Source: Natrinema thermotolerans DSM 11552
Lineage (GTDB): Archaea > Halobacteriota > Halobacteria > Halobacteriales > Natrialbaceae
DNA length: 55,982 bases
Direction of reading: 5' to 3'
Assembly: GCA_000337115.1 (NCBI GenBank)
Contig: AOIR01000056.1
Location: 172,329-228,310, forward strand
The notes under the pieces: model-generated
What the model was told of the DNA's origin: nothing
The model's input: the letters and a program-made list of their open reading frames with translations, nothing else
Database searches by the model: none
Shown: positions 33,763-42,007 of the stretch, piece by piece
Position numbering within the stretch: the first letter of the stretch is position 1
How the letters are laid out: each line of letters starts with the position of its first letter
Program-made: the position numbers and the translations under genes

Positions 33763-35598
33763 ATGTCTTCCCAGTCAGCCGTCGACGATGATCCGATCCG
33801 GAAGCTGGTACTCGCGATCGGCTTTCTCGCGGTCAGCGCCAGCGCGTTCGTCGCGCACACGAACCCTGCGACCGGCTACGAGCTATCGATCTACACGATG
33901 ACGCCGTGGGCGGTCTGGGCGGGGCTGCTGGTCGCGCTGAGCGTCTCGCTTGCCGTCGCGTTCGTCCCGTTCTCGCGGGCACACCGGCACCAGTGGAGCC
34001 GTTCGATAGCGCTCGTTCTCGGCGGGCTCGTGATGGTCGTCTTCGTCGGGCTTCCGATCGTTCGCGGCTACCGGTTCTACGGCCACTACGACGCGTTGAC
34101 CCATCTGGGGTGGGCCCGCGGTATCAGCGAGGGGACGTTCCTCCCCTTCGAGCTGTTCTATCCCGGTATCCACACGGTGACGGTTCTGATCAACGCGACG
34201 GTCGGGATCGCGCTCTCGCGGTCGATGCTGTTCGTCGTGTTCTTCGCCGTCCTGCTGTTCTGTCTGTTCGTCCCCCTGTGTGTCGGCGTGATCGTCCGCG
34301 ACTGGAACGCAGTGGCGATCGCCGCCTTCTCGGCGTTTCTGCTGTTGCCGATCACGACGATCTCGATGAACCTGTCGGCACACGCGATGTCACAGGCGGT
34401 GTTGTTCTCGTCGGTCCTCCTGTACCTGTTCGCGAAGTATCTCCGCACCGATCGGGACGGACGCTCGTTCTCCGCCGTCGGCGTCACGTTCGCGCTCGGA
34501 TCGGCCGCGGTCGTCCTCTATCATCCGCAACTCGCGGCCCATCTGCTCGTCGCCTTCGTCGCGATCGGGCTCGTTCAGTTCCTCGCCCGGCGAGGCGATC
34601 ACGGTCGCGTCTCCGAACACCCCACCCTCTACGGACAGGTGCTGTTCCTCGCCGTCGTCTTTCTGGCGTGGAGTTCGAACTACGGGTTCTTCGCCGGCAC
34701 GGCCGAGTACTTCCTCGGTTCGGTGATCGAGTTCGTCCTCGGCACGGGCGGCGGCGCGGGCGACACGGTCGCGACCCAGGGCACCTCGTTGGCATCGATC
34801 GGGGGGAGCCTCTCGGAGATCTTCTTCAAACTGTTCTTCCCCTCGCTCGTCTTCTCGCTGCTCGCCGGCGGCCTCGTCTTCGCCGTCGCGGGACGGCTGA
34901 GTTCGCAGTGGCTTGATCGCTTCCGCCTCGAGACGACGTATCTCGCCGCCGGCCTGGTCGCGCTCGGCCCCGTCTTCGTGGCGTACTTCCTCGCCAGCGG
35001 GTCGAAGATGTACTTCCGCGTCTTCGGACTGATGATGGTGTTCGTGACCGTCCTCGGGGCGATCGCGATCCACGGGCTGTTGACGCTGCTCTCGGCGCGA
35101 CGATCGGGGGGTCGCGGACCGCCGGTCGGGCGACCGCTGATGGCCGTCGCCGTCGCCGTCTTACTTGTCCTGTCGCTGCTGGCCGTCTTTCCCTCGCCGT
35201 ACATCTACAAAGCGTCCCCCCACGTGAGCGAACAGGAGTTGCACGGCTACGAGTCCGCCTTCGCCACTCAGCAGTCCGATCTCGCGTTCGTCGGGCTGCG
35301 AAACGGACCGAACCGGTACGACGACGCGATCAACGGCAACGAACAGCGGATGCACGCCCACGACGGTCTCCCTCCGTCCGCGATCGAGGACGGGGTTTCT
35401 AACGAGTACGAGGGCGATCGGTACCTCGCGCTCACGCGATCGGATTACGAACGCGAGGTGATAGCGTACCAGGGGCTGCGATATTCCGAGCGCGAACTCG
35501 ATCGAATAACGGCCTCCCCCAACGTGAACCGGGTTCAGTCCAACGGGGAGTTCACGCTGTACTACGTTACCAGTAGCGGGGAGTCCGAGGCGGCATAA
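33763..35598 (+). CDS. GT-C-like polytopic membrane protein, copy 2
   Basis: A 611-residue paralog of the 26081-27868 gene. About 13 membrane segments are present. The first large loop has YGHYDALTHLGWARGISEG near 106-124, with D and H matching GMGDSMSHLGW of copy 1, then LPFELFYPGIHTVTVLIN. GDTVATQGTSLASIGGSLSEIFFKLFF, cut here as TQGTSLASIGGSLSE, matches NQRGTSLTEIGGSLPELF of copy 1. The acidic external C-terminus begins SPHVSEQELHGYES. These shared blocks define a family that I cannot name. A polyprenyl-phosphate-linked glycan transfer or polymerase role is inferred from the GT-C-like loop and the flippase nearby. Confidence 0.75.
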   Translation: MSSQSAVDDDPIRKLVLAIGFLAVSASAFVAHTNPATGYELSIYTMTPWAVWAGLLVALSVSLAVAFVPFSRAHRHQWSRSIALVLGGLVMVVFVGLPIVRGYRFYGHYDALTHLGWARGISEGTFLPFELFYPGIHTVTVLINATVGIALSRSMLFVVFFAVLLFCLFVPLCVGVIVRDWNAVAIAAFSAFLLLPITTISMNLSAHAMSQAVLFSSVLLYLFAKYLRTDRDGRSFSAVGVTFALGSAAVVLYHPQLAAHLLVAFVAIGLVQFLARRGDHGRVSEHPTLYGQVLFLAVVFLAWSSNYGFFAGTAEYFLGSVIEFVLGTGGGAGDTVATQGTSLASIGGSLSEIFFKLFFPSLVFSLLAGGLVFAVAGRLSSQWLDRFRLETTYLAAGLVALGPVFVAYFLASGSKMYFRVFGLMMVFVTVLGAIAIHGLLTLLSARRSGGRGPPVGRPLMAVAVAVLLVLSLLAVFPSPYIYKASPHVSEQELHGYESAFATQQSDLAFVGLRNGPNRYDDAINGNEQRMHAHDGLPPSAIEDGVSNEYEGDRYLALTRSDYEREVIAYQGLRYSERELDRITASPNVNRVQSNGEFTLYYVTSSGESEAA

Positions 35599-36121
35599 CG
35601 GACTGCATTCGGACCCGCGGTCAATTCCGCGGAACGGTCAATCGCCTCGGACCGGCGCTGCTCTCGTCACTGTTTTCGACACCGGGAACGCGATCCCGTC
35701 GTTTCGGTCCCGAACCGGACACGGTCGGAAACCGACTCCGCCGGCGTGATCGCAATCGAACCCGTCGCCGGCATCCCTTCGCCGTCTCGGTAGCCGCCTC
35801 CAGCGGCGGCCCCGCCTCGGTTTCTTGCTGCCGTCTCGAGTCGAGTTAGGACGCGACCGTCTCGCTCGTTGGCGGTCCGTTCGGCGATCTGCTCCAGCGA
35901 CCGGTCGGTTTCTCGGTTCCGGTGCCGCCCGATCGCCGTCGGCGGGGTTGAAGCGATCACACTGTATCCTTCGACCGAAGGTCCAGCCGTCCGCGTTGAG
36001 TTGATCGGTGGCGATTCGAGCGCCGCGTTTCGATCGCGGTCGCCTCGAGCGACCCGCCGTGTGATCGGTCGGTCTCCGTCGGTGTCCTGACTGGACCGCG
36101 TCCGACAGTCGACACCGCTAC

Positions 36122-36138
36122 GGTAATATGGTGTTACC
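36122..36138. promoter_or_regulatory. Palindromic operator candidate, copy C distal
   Basis: GGTAATATGGTGTTACC, half-sites GGTAA and TTACC, extended to 19 bp by flanking C and G. It ends 213 bp before the ATG. Confidence 0.6.
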
Positions 36139-36174
36139 GGCTCCCTGAGCCGGCCGGAGAAGCGCGTTTCGGCC

Positions 36175-36191
36175 GGTAATACCTATTTACT
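36175..36191. promoter_or_regulatory. Palindromic operator candidate, copy C proximal
   Basis: GGTAATACCTATTTACT ends 160 bp before the ATG. It matches the copy A proximal site at 14 of 17 positions when both are read in gene orientation. Confidence 0.6.
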
Positions 36192-36246
36192 GCTCTTCAG
36201 ATTAGACCTTCCTCGAGCCGAGACATACATAACAAACACACAAATA

Positions 36247-36264
36247 ATTCAAAATATTTTGAAT
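36247..36264. repeat. Perfect 18-bp AT-rich palindrome
   Basis: ATTCAAAATATTTTGAAT is self-complementary and lies about 90 bp before the start of copy C, between the operator-like sites and the TATA box. Confidence 0.65.
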
Positions 36265-36318
36265 CTATATTCGGCGAAATAGTGTTTTGATATGGGAATG
36301 TGCAGAAATTAGGAAAGG

Positions 36319-36324
36319 CTTATG
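36319..36324 (+). promoter_or_regulatory. TATA box of beta-helix copy C
   Basis: CTTATG (context AAAGGCTTATGAGG) ends 27 nt before ATG 36351, in exact register with copies A and B. Confidence 0.55.
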
Positions 36325-36350
36325 AGGGTATAATACTCGATTTCGGTCGC

Positions 36351-38147
36351 ATGGCACGCGACACTTCGGTACCGGACGATGACGCTTCGTCCGAGACGAA
36401 CGGCGACGACCGACGGAACGGCGGTAACGAGTCATTACTTGGCCGACGATCGTACCTGACGATGGCCGGCGCCACCACGGCGGCGACTCTCGGCGCGGCG
36501 ACCGCGACGGGACAGAGCGCCAGCGGGGACTACGACGTGATCGAAGTCAGCGCCGGCGAGCGGTTCACCAAACGCCTTGAGGAGGGCGAGACCTGGGGGA
36601 ACAAGCTGATCGACATCACCGCCAGCGGGGCCGAATACCTCATTCACACGCAGGGCAACTCCTGTACGATCCGCAACGTCGGGATTCGGGGCGTCTGGGA
36701 CGGGCACGACGGCTCCCCGCTCGTCGCCTACGCCACCGATCCGAACGGCGAGGTCCTCGTCGAAAACGTCTATCTCGGCGACGGCTCGACCGCTGAGAAC
36801 TACCCCGCCGGGAACCCCGGCGTGTTCGTCCCGCCCTCGCACGCAGGGACGGTCACGGTCCGGAACCTCAACTACCAGGACAACCCGAGCAACGCCGTCT
36901 ACGGCTCCTCCCCGGGCAACCCACAGGAGCATCCCAGCCCCGGTGCGGGCGGTACGGTGATCATCGAGGACTCCTACTCGTCGAACCACTCGTCCTCGGG
37001 CTTCCGCGTCGGGACCGACGACTCCCGCGTCGAGAACTGCGTGGCCGTCGGCGGGAACCGCGGCGGTTGGGCGTATTTCAACAACCCGACGTACCGCAAC
37101 TGCGACTTCTCCGGGGCCAACATCGGCGATATCTACGGCGGCAACGGCGCGTGGTCGCTCGACGGCGTCGCCACCCTGGAAGAGGTCTACGGCTCCAACC
37201 CGGGCGGCAACGTGGACGGCTCGTTCGCCGGCTCCGCCCGGCGGACCCGGCCCGAGGAGGTCGACGGCGTCCCGACCACGCCCGAGGAGGCCGCGTCCGG
37301 CGGTTCGAGCGATAGCTCGAGCAGCGGTTCGAACGAGGATACCGCCGAGTCCCAGCTCTCGAACCTCCTGCTGGTCAACGGCAGTTCCTCGGATGTGACC
37401 CGCTACGAGTTCACGGTCGGCGGCGACGTCGAGCGCTCGACCGCCGAGGGCGCGTCGATCGACGACGAGGACCGAATCGACGGCTCGACGGTGAACGGAA
37501 CCGTCGCCGACTGGAAGGACGCCTTCCGCTTTAGCGGCGACCTCGCCGAGCTGACCGTCGACGGCCCCGGCACCGTACTGGTCAACGGCGAGGAAGTCGA
37601 TCCCGCCGACTACGGCGAACAGCTCCCCCACGTCCTCGAAGTCAGCGGCGAGGGGACGACGATGAGCTACGAGATCACCGTCGACGGATCGATCGAACTC
37701 GTCGCCGACGACGAGCCGGCCGCGGAGGCGACGACCGTCTCGGGCTCGACCGCCCAGAGTTCGATCACGGACGGCACCCAGACCTACCGCTTCTCGGGCG
37801 CGCTGACCGACGTGACGTTCACGGACGGCACCGCGATGATCACCGTCGACGGCGAACGGATCGATCCCCGCGAGTACGGCGCGTACGAGATGTTCCCCCA
37901 CGCGCTGGTCATCGACGGCACCGACGCCGACGGGCCGACGACCTACGCGTTCGAGATCGACGGCGCGGTCGTCCAGTCCGACTACCAGAACGCCTCCATC
38001 GACGAGGAAGACGTCGTCGAGAACGGGACGGTTCGGGGCGGCGTCGGCAACTGGCTCGACGCCTACTGGTTCGACGGCGATATCGCCGACTTCCGACTGC
38101 GCGGCGACGCGGCCGTCGACCTCCAGTACAACGCGCGCGACCGGTGA
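36351..38147 (+). CDS. Tat-exported beta-helix protein with three C-terminal repeats, copy C
   Basis: A 598-residue secreted paralog of copy A. The N-terminus MARDTSVPDDDASSE and Tat signal GRRSYLTMAGATTAATL (about 34-50) match A closely. The beta-helix covers about 65-315 (CTIRNVGIRGVWDGHDG, VLVENVYLGDGSTAEN, VTVRNLNYQDNPSNAVYG). The linker VDGVPTTPEEAASGGSSDS is followed by the same three tandem beta domains, nearly identical to A over the last 230 residues (for example DGPTTYAFEIDGAVVQ and DAYWFDGDIADFRLRGDAA). The high identity of the tails against divergent helices suggests tail conversion or recent duplication. An upstream in-frame start at 36300 lies before the TATA box and is rejected. 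Surface glycan binding or cleavage is likely. Confidence 0.85.
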   Translation: MARDTSVPDDDASSETNGDDRRNGGNESLLGRRSYLTMAGATTAATLGAATATGQSASGDYDVIEVSAGERFTKRLEEGETWGNKLIDITASGAEYLIHTQGNSCTIRNVGIRGVWDGHDGSPLVAYATDPNGEVLVENVYLGDGSTAENYPAGNPGVFVPPSHAGTVTVRNLNYQDNPSNAVYGSSPGNPQEHPSPGAGGTVIIEDSYSSNHSSSGFRVGTDDSRVENCVAVGGNRGGWAYFNNPTYRNCDFSGANIGDIYGGNGAWSLDGVATLEEVYGSNPGGNVDGSFAGSARRTRPEEVDGVPTTPEEAASGGSSDSSSSGSNEDTAESQLSNLLLVNGSSSDVTRYEFTVGGDVERSTAEGASIDDEDRIDGSTVNGTVADWKDAFRFSGDLAELTVDGPGTVLVNGEEVDPADYGEQLPHVLEVSGEGTTMSYEITVDGSIELVADDEPAAEATTVSGSTAQSSITDGTQTYRFSGALTDVTFTDGTAMITVDGERIDPREYGAYEMFPHALVIDGTDADGPTTYAFEIDGAVVQSDYQNASIDEEDVVENGTVRGGVGNWLDAYWFDGDIADFRLRGDAAVDLQYNARDR

Positions 38148-38212
38148 CCCTGGGAGAACCCGATCCCGAAAACTCGACAGTCGTCGGTGAGATCGAGAGC
38201 GACGCTCGCGGC

Positions 38213-40042
38213 TCAGGAGAGCGCACTGGCATCGAGCGGTAACTCGCGACCGGCAAACGGGGACCGTCGCTCCGCCAGCAGGATCGCGGCAGTGACCGTT
38301 AGCAGCAGATATATTTGGTGGTTATCACAGGATGTGGTATCGTCCGTGAACCGGCGGACGACGTCCGTGTCGAGATAGGTCTCGAGCGACTGCGACCGGG
38401 CAACCGAGTCACTGAGGAGTCGCGCGACGTTCGGGTGGTACTGGGAGTTGACTTCCCCGCGGTACACGACGCGAGCGATGTCCTCGAGGGAGGGATGGCG
38501 ACCGAGCAGCGAGAGCCCGTACTGGACGAGTTTGTATCGCGGCGAGGCCATCGGCGTGCCGAAGTCGGCGTCGTCGAACTCGATCGCTCGGGGCCACAGT
38601 TCTCGGAGGAACTCCCGATAGAGGCGGTTGTGTGCCTTCTGCTCGTCCGGGACGTTCATCGCGTACGTGAAAAACGGTGCCGAATAGAACGGGGAGGTAC
38701 TCCAGAAGTAGTACCGATTCCGGTCTTCGCCCTCGAACAGCCAACTGAACCCGCGCTCGTGCGTGAGGAAGTGGACGTACTTGTTCGTCAGCTTCGACTC
38801 CGGATAGGACGATAACGTCGCCGCCACTTCACCGACGATTTGATCCCGATCGAGGCCGGTGATCGCCGCCACGTCCTCGATCGGGAACACGCTGTTTCGA
38901 GCGATGGTGTAGGAGACGAGTTCTTCGGACGAGGACAGTGACTTGGCGGGACTGAGGTCCGGCAGCGTCTTGTCTCCGCCGTCGCCGGTGAAGTACGTGA
39001 GGTCGGACCCGTGGGCGGCCCGTAGCTGCTCGAAGAAGTCGATCAGGAACGCGAGACCGAGATGGTTGAGTCCCCGTTTGATCGTCAAGAGCGTGTCCGC
39101 GTTCGACGCCTGTACGGGGTCGACGGTGAACAGTTCCCAGTCGACGTCCAGGCTCCGGCTGATCTCGCGTGCGATCTCGACGTCCGAACTCGTCTCCTGG
39201 GTCGACTTGACGAACGTCGCCGCGGAGCAGGGCACGTCCGACGCGTGGAACGCGGCCGCGATCGATCTCGAGTCGTGACCGCCGCTGAGCGAGAGGAGGT
39301 TCGTTCGATCCGGATCGCTTCGGTCCTCGCAGGCCGCCCGGAAGCGTTTCGCGAGGTTTTTAGCGTTTTCTTCGACGCTCTTGTCGGCGTGGCGTTTCTC
39401 GTCGAAGTCGAACTCCGCGACGGACCTGAACGAGGCGGTTCCGTCCGGTTCGACGATGACCTGCGTTCCCGGCGGGATCGTCGTAACGTCCCCCCAGAGG
39501 GTCCGGTCCCGGAGCGTGTACCCGAAGAGGAGAGTCTGTGCGAGCCCGTGCCGATCGAACGCCGGAGTATCGAGGGGCGACTCGAAGAAGTACCCGATCT
39601 CGCGCGTGAAGACGGGGCTACCGTCCCGGTCCGCGTAGTACACCGGGAGTCGCCCGAACACGTCGTTGAGAACGGCGAGTCGCCCGGTCGCTTTTTCGAG
39701 GGCGTACAGGACGAACTCCCCGTCGGTCGTCCGGAGCCAGTCCCGGACCGACGAGTGTGATTCGTCGTCCGAAAAGATGGCCGTCACGATTCGCTCGAGC
39801 GTCTCGGCCCGAGACGACGGCGCGTCGTCGTAGATCCGGCCCTCGAGACAGATCCAGAACTCGTCGGTTTCGAACTCGTCGATCGGATAGGACGGATACT
39901 CGGTGGTGCCGATCGTCCACGGCTCCGCCTCTCGGACGACGCGACTCGTGTAGTTCTCGACGTAGCACAACTCCTCGAGCGTTCGTCGCATCGACGCCGA
40001 ACGCCCTCGGGATCGTGAGTGCTGGACGCTGACTCCGGGCAT
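38213..40042 (-). CDS. Asparagine-synthase-like enzyme lacking the glutaminase Cys
   Basis: A 609-residue cytoplasmic protein with the AsnB layout. The N-terminal Ntn-like domain (about 20-210) has WICLEGRIYDD (63-73) and NDVFGRLPVYYADRDG (126-141), but the protein starts MPGVSVQHSRSRG, so the Cys2 nucleophile needed for glutamine hydrolysis is absent. The synthetase domain has the PP-loop LSLSGGHDSRSIAA with SGGHDS at 253-258, and a TYFTGDGGDKTLPD motif near 345. It therefore probably adenylates a carboxylate and uses ammonia or another amine. The start at 40042 fits ATAACGAA 26 nt upstream; the long open frame beyond, to 41737, is antisense to AP copy 3. Amidation of a uronic acid in the glycan is one possible role. 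Confidence 0.82.
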   Translation of the reverse strand: MPGVSVQHSRSRGRSASMRRTLEELCYVENYTSRVVREAEPWTIGTTEYPSYPIDEFETDEFWICLEGRIYDDAPSSRAETLERIVTAIFSDDESHSSVRDWLRTTDGEFVLYALEKATGRLAVLNDVFGRLPVYYADRDGSPVFTREIGYFFESPLDTPAFDRHGLAQTLLFGYTLRDRTLWGDVTTIPPGTQVIVEPDGTASFRSVAEFDFDEKRHADKSVEENAKNLAKRFRAACEDRSDPDRTNLLSLSGGHDSRSIAAAFHASDVPCSAATFVKSTQETSSDVEIAREISRSLDVDWELFTVDPVQASNADTLLTIKRGLNHLGLAFLIDFFEQLRAAHGSDLTYFTGDGGDKTLPDLSPAKSLSSSEELVSYTIARNSVFPIEDVAAITGLDRDQIVGEVAATLSSYPESKLTNKYVHFLTHERGFSWLFEGEDRNRYYFWSTSPFYSAPFFTYAMNVPDEQKAHNRLYREFLRELWPRAIEFDDADFGTPMASPRYKLVQYGLSLLGRHPSLEDIARVVYRGEVNSQYHPNVARLLSDSVARSQSLETYLDTDVVRRFTDDTTSCDNHQIYLLLTVTAAILLAERRSPFAGRELPLDASALS

Positions 40043-40049
40043 GCTCACA

Positions 40050-40062
40050 TCACGATTCGTGA
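40050..40062. promoter_or_regulatory. 13-bp inverted repeat between promoter and start
   Basis: TCACGATTCGTGA (arms of 6 around a central T) lies between the ATAACGAA element and the ATG of the AsnB-like gene, a place where a bound repressor would block initiation. Confidence 0.45.
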
Positions 40063-40067
40063 ATGCC

Positions 40068-40075
40068 TTCGTTAT
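40068..40075 (-). promoter_or_regulatory. ATAACGAA promoter element of AsnB-like gene
   Basis: CATAACGAAGGC on the minus strand ends 26 nt before the ATG at 40042, supporting a leaderless transcript. Confidence 0.5.
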
Positions 40076-40252
40076 GGACGTACTAGACGAATCGGCGGTT
40101 CCGACGGGCGTTCGCTCGCCATTGCTCGTCGATCGACCGACAGCGGTAGTCTCGGTCCGCCCGTCAGGCGATGCGTCGGCCGGGAACCGACCGCCGCGTC
40201 GCGGTGAACGCGGCGTCCGGCCCAACCGGCAGTTAGGGTGAGAAACCGAGGG
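40076..40252. other. Core of divergent intergenic region, AsnB-like and AP copy 3
   Basis: Between the two divergent ATAACRA promoters nothing beyond imperfect inverted repeats of CGGTTCC and GGAACCG is visible. Confidence 0.3.
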
Positions 40253-40259
40253 ATAACAA
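40253..40259 (+). promoter_or_regulatory. ATAACAA promoter element of AP copy 3
   Basis: GGATAACAAAGG ends 28 nt before an ATG at 40287 that opens a leader ORF. Confidence 0.5.
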
Positions 40260-40286
40260 AGGGAGACTGTAGTCTCGAGCGAAACG

Positions 40287-40364
40287 ATGAATCGAACGGT
40301 TCGCGTTCCTCTGGAGCCGCGAGAGACCGACCGCCGTCCCCGCCGACGGAGGAACTCACGATGA
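40287..40364 (+). other. Possible leader ORF, 25 residues
   Basis: It starts MNRTVRVPLEPRETD and ends RRRRNSR, very rich in arginine. Its TGA overlaps the ATG of AP copy 3 (ATGA, 40361-40364), and an SD-like GGAGG lies near its end, about 8 nt before that ATG. Confidence 0.45.
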
Positions 40365-42007
40365 AGACCGTCGTCCTCGGGTTCGACGCTCTCGACTTCC
40401 GCTATCTCGATCGGTTCGAGTCCTCGCTGCCGAACCTCCGGCGACTCCGTGATCGAGGGCTCGAGGCACCGTTGGCCTCGACCCATCCCCCGTGGACCGG
40501 CAGCGCGTGGCCGTCGATGTACACCGGAACGGACCCGAGCCACCACGGCGTCTACGGGTTCTTTGATTACGACGGCTATCCCGACGACGGAACCCTCGTG
40601 TCGCGAAGCGACGTCCGTCGGCCGGCGCTGTGGAACTACGTCACAAGCGACGGCGGCCGCTCGGTCGTGCTGAACGTCCCGATCACCCATCCCGCGGAGT
40701 CGATCGACGGGGCGTTGATCCCGGGCTATCTCGCCGCGGAGGACGAGCCGGGCCACCCCGAGGGGATCCGGGACGAGCTGGCGGACGCGATGGGCGAAGA
40801 GTACACGATCTACTCGCGGGGCGAACTCAGCGACGATCCCGACGAGAAGTTCGAGGGGTATCTGGATCTGGTCGAGAACCGGCGTCGGGCCGCCGTCGCC
40901 CTGCTCGAGCGCGAGGAGTGGGAACTGGCCGTGATACAGGTCCAAAAGACCGACGCGGTGTTTCACAACTTCGACGATCCGGACCGGCATCGGGCGATCT
41001 ACGTGGCCGCGGACCGGCTCGCCGGTGACGTCCTCGAGACCGTCGGCGACGACGTCAACGTCGTCCTCTGTTCCGACCATGGGATGGGGCCGGTCACCGG
41101 CTACGGCATCCACGTCAACGAGATCCTCAGGGAACACGGCTTCGTCGCGGCGACCGACGAGGGCGAGGCGATGTCGATGAAAGCCGAGAAGGCGTCGCTG
41201 ATCGGGGCCGAAGAGGGTCCCGCAGGCGACGCCGCGGACGGGACCGGGGGGACCGCGACCGTCCTCGAACGGACGCTGCACGCCGGCCGGCGCGCGGCCT
41301 CGCGGGTGGGGATCGAACCGGCCGACGTCTACGCCGCCGCGGAACGCGTCGGACTCGAGGAGGCGCTGCTCCGGGTCGTCCCGGACGGGGCCCGATCCGC
41401 CGCGAGCGAGAGCATCGACTGGCGAGCGTCGAAGGCGTACTGCCCCGACGGGATGCGGATGGGCGTCCGGATCAACCTCGAGGGGCGTGAGCCCGACGGC
41501 GTCGTCCCGCCCGCCGAGTACGAGCGCGTTCGCGACGAGATCATCGAGCTGCTGTCGGGGCTCGAGACGCCCGACGGCGAGCCGGCGTTCGAGTTCGTCC
41601 GCCGCCGGGAGGAGCTGTTCGGCGGGCCCTACCGCGAGAACGCACCGGACGTCTGCTTCCTGCCGACCGACATGAACCACACCGTCTCGAGCGGGCTCTA
41701 CGGCCGCCGGTTCGTGCCCGTCGAGACGCACAACCACAAACGCGACGGTGTCTTCGTCGGTGCCGGTCCCGGCTTCGCCGACGCGACACCGGAGCGGCTC
41801 TCGCTCCCCGACGTCGGCCCGATCGTGATGGGGCTGCTCGACCGACCGATACCGGCGGTGATGACCGGCTCCGTCCCCGAGGGGCTCCTCGTCGACGAGC
41901 CCCCGCGAACGGAGTACGGAGACGTGCCGTACGGCGATTCGGCGGCCGACCGATCGACCGACGACGAGCGAGTCACCGAACGGCTCGAGGATCTCGGCTA
42001 CCTCTGA
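40361..42007 (+). CDS. AP-superfamily phosphodiesterase/transferase, copy 3
   Basis: A 548-residue member of the same AP-superfamily group. D9 (VLGFDALDF), T46 (PPWTGSAWPSMYTG), the Asp and His of KTDAVFHNFDD near 195-205, and SDHGMGPVTG near 238 are the expected metal ligands and nucleophile; NHKRDG gives the late His. GVRINLEGREPDGVVPP is shared with copies 1 and 2. It ends VTERLEDLGYL. The start ATG 40361 has the SD-like GGAGG, and an in-frame GTG at 40238 precedes the promoter, so it is rejected. The stop shares one base with the start of the flippase gene (TGATG), which ties this enzyme to glycan export. Confidence 0.85.
   Translation: MKTVVLGFDALDFRYLDRFESSLPNLRRLRDRGLEAPLASTHPPWTGSAWPSMYTGTDPSHHGVYGFFDYDGYPDDGTLVSRSDVRRPALWNYVTSDGGRSVVLNVPITHPAESIDGALIPGYLAAEDEPGHPEGIRDELADAMGEEYTIYSRGELSDDPDEKFEGYLDLVENRRRAAVALLEREEWELAVIQVQKTDAVFHNFDDPDRHRAIYVAADRLAGDVLETVGDDVNVVLCSDHGMGPVTGYGIHVNEILREHGFVAATDEGEAMSMKAEKASLIGAEEGPAGDAADGTGGTATVLERTLHAGRRAASRVGIEPADVYAAAERVGLEEALLRVVPDGARSAASESIDWRASKAYCPDGMRMGVRINLEGREPDGVVPPAEYERVRDEIIELLSGLETPDGEPAFEFVRRREELFGGPYRENAPDVCFLPTDMNHTVSSGLYGRRFVPVETHNHKRDGVFVGAGPGFADATPERLSLPDVGPIVMGLLDRPIPAVMTGSVPEGLLVDEPPRTEYGDVPYGDSAADRSTDDERVTERLEDLGYL

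Larger units (their letters stand above)
35599..36350. other. Upstream region of beta-helix copy C
   Basis: About 750 bp without a recognised gene. 35599-36110 is ordinary GC-rich sequence with no supported ORF. 36200-36330 is strikingly AT-rich for this genome and holds an 18-bp palindrome, an ATAACAA word (36229-36235) with no start at the usual distance, and the promoter. Two operator-like sites lie at 36122-36191. Confidence 0.5.

Noticed and set aside
35667-35960. 97-codon minus-strand ORF in the long gap
   Set aside because: It is rich in R, T and G without acidic bias, has no family match and no promoter at the right distance.
40043-41737. Open frame extending the AsnB-like protein by about 560 residues
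   Set aside because: It is antisense to AP copy 3, has the arginine- and valine-rich composition of shadow frames, and lies upstream of the leaderless promoter at 40068-40075.
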